Assembly: GCA_025463615.1 (NCBI GenBank)
Contig: JAODAU010000255.1
Coordinates: 1 to 7,992 of the forward strand
Length of the DNA: 7,992 nt
DNA from: Microbacteriaceae bacterium
GTDB taxonomy: Bacteria > Actinomycetota > Actinomycetes > Actinomycetales > Microbacteriaceae
Direction: 5' to 3'
The notes under the pieces were generated by a model. That model saw only the letters and a list, made by a program, of their open reading frames with translations. It was not told the DNA's origin and searched no databases. Positions within the stretch are counted from its first letter, which is position 1; each line of letters opens with the position of its first letter. This document shows positions 7,919 through 7,992 of the stretch, in pieces. A program made the position numbers and the translations under genes.

Positions 7919-7992
7919 GTGACTACTGACCCTGAGATCCGCTGGCTCACGATTCCCGAGCTCGTGGACATGCTCGGAATCGGTGTGAGCAA
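7919..7992 (+). CDS. Rv2175c-like helix-turn-helix DNA-binding protein (N-terminus only)
   Basis: Only 24 codons are inside the window: VTTDPEIRWLTIPELVDMLG followed by IGVS. The TIPELVDMLGIGVS stretch matches the start of the winged-helix DNA-binding domain of Rv2175c (there PRVAELLGVPVSK, from memory), a substrate of PknL in M. tuberculosis. The GTG at 7919 must be the start or very near it: the in-frame codon at 7913-7915 is TAA. AGGG at 7908-7911 gives a 7-nt Shine-Dalgarno gap. The gene is divergent from the LysM gene, with a 168-base spacer. With so little sequence, the identification leans on the pknL neighbourhood. Confidence 0.7.
   Translation, partial: MTTDPEIRWLTIPELVDMLGIGVS

Overview
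The window is high-GC, GTG-rich actinobacterial DNA. The protein families and their order point to Actinomycetota, most likely Microbacteriaceae or close relatives; this assignment is inferred from recalled families and gene order, not from a search. The order acyl-CoA synthetase (FadD15-like) / ROK glucokinase / PlsC-like acyltransferase / class II DAHP synthase / PknL-like kinase / Rv2175c-like DNA-binding protein follows the mycobacterial fadD15–Rv2182c–aroG–pknL–Rv2175c neighbourhood, with a glucokinase placed as I recall for Streptomyces glkA.

Layout: (1) 1-1124, minus strand: N-terminal 374 codons of a long-chain fatty-acid–CoA ligase, cut by the window edge. (2) 1125-1299: divergent promoter region. 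(3) 1300-4398, plus strand: a probable three-gene run of glucokinase, acyltransferase and DAHP synthase, with gaps of 25 and 53 bases, covering glucose phosphorylation, phospholipid acylation and entry to the shikimate pathway. (4) 4399-4577: the space between convergent aroG and pknL, filled by a nested, nearly perfect 30-bp inverted repeat and a second REP-like palindrome. (5) 4578-6530, minus strand: a transmembrane Ser/Thr kinase with four extracellular PASTA repeats, apparently translated from a leaderless mRNA. (6) 6647-7750, minus strand: a membrane-anchored or secreted protein with two LysM domains and a lysozyme-like C-terminal domain. (7) 7751-7918: an AT-richer divergent promoter region with a direct repeat and an 8-bp-arm palindrome. 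(8) 7919-7992, plus strand: the first 24 codons of an Rv2175c-like DNA-binding protein.

The right half reads as a cell-wall sensing module. A PASTA kinase and a LysM/lysozyme-like protein would both contact peptidoglycan outside the membrane, and the Rv2175c family is a known PknL substrate in Mycobacterium tuberculosis. Most of the window is conserved actinobacterial housekeeping DNA. I do not see a clearly new system. The parts most worth a second look are the intergenic inverted repeat, the LysM gene placed between kinase and substrate gene, the short N-terminus of the substrate-like protein, and the operator-like motifs near 7817-7862. No gene-free stretch exceeds 300 bases, and I see no tRNA, rRNA, CRISPR array, insertion sequence or integrase.
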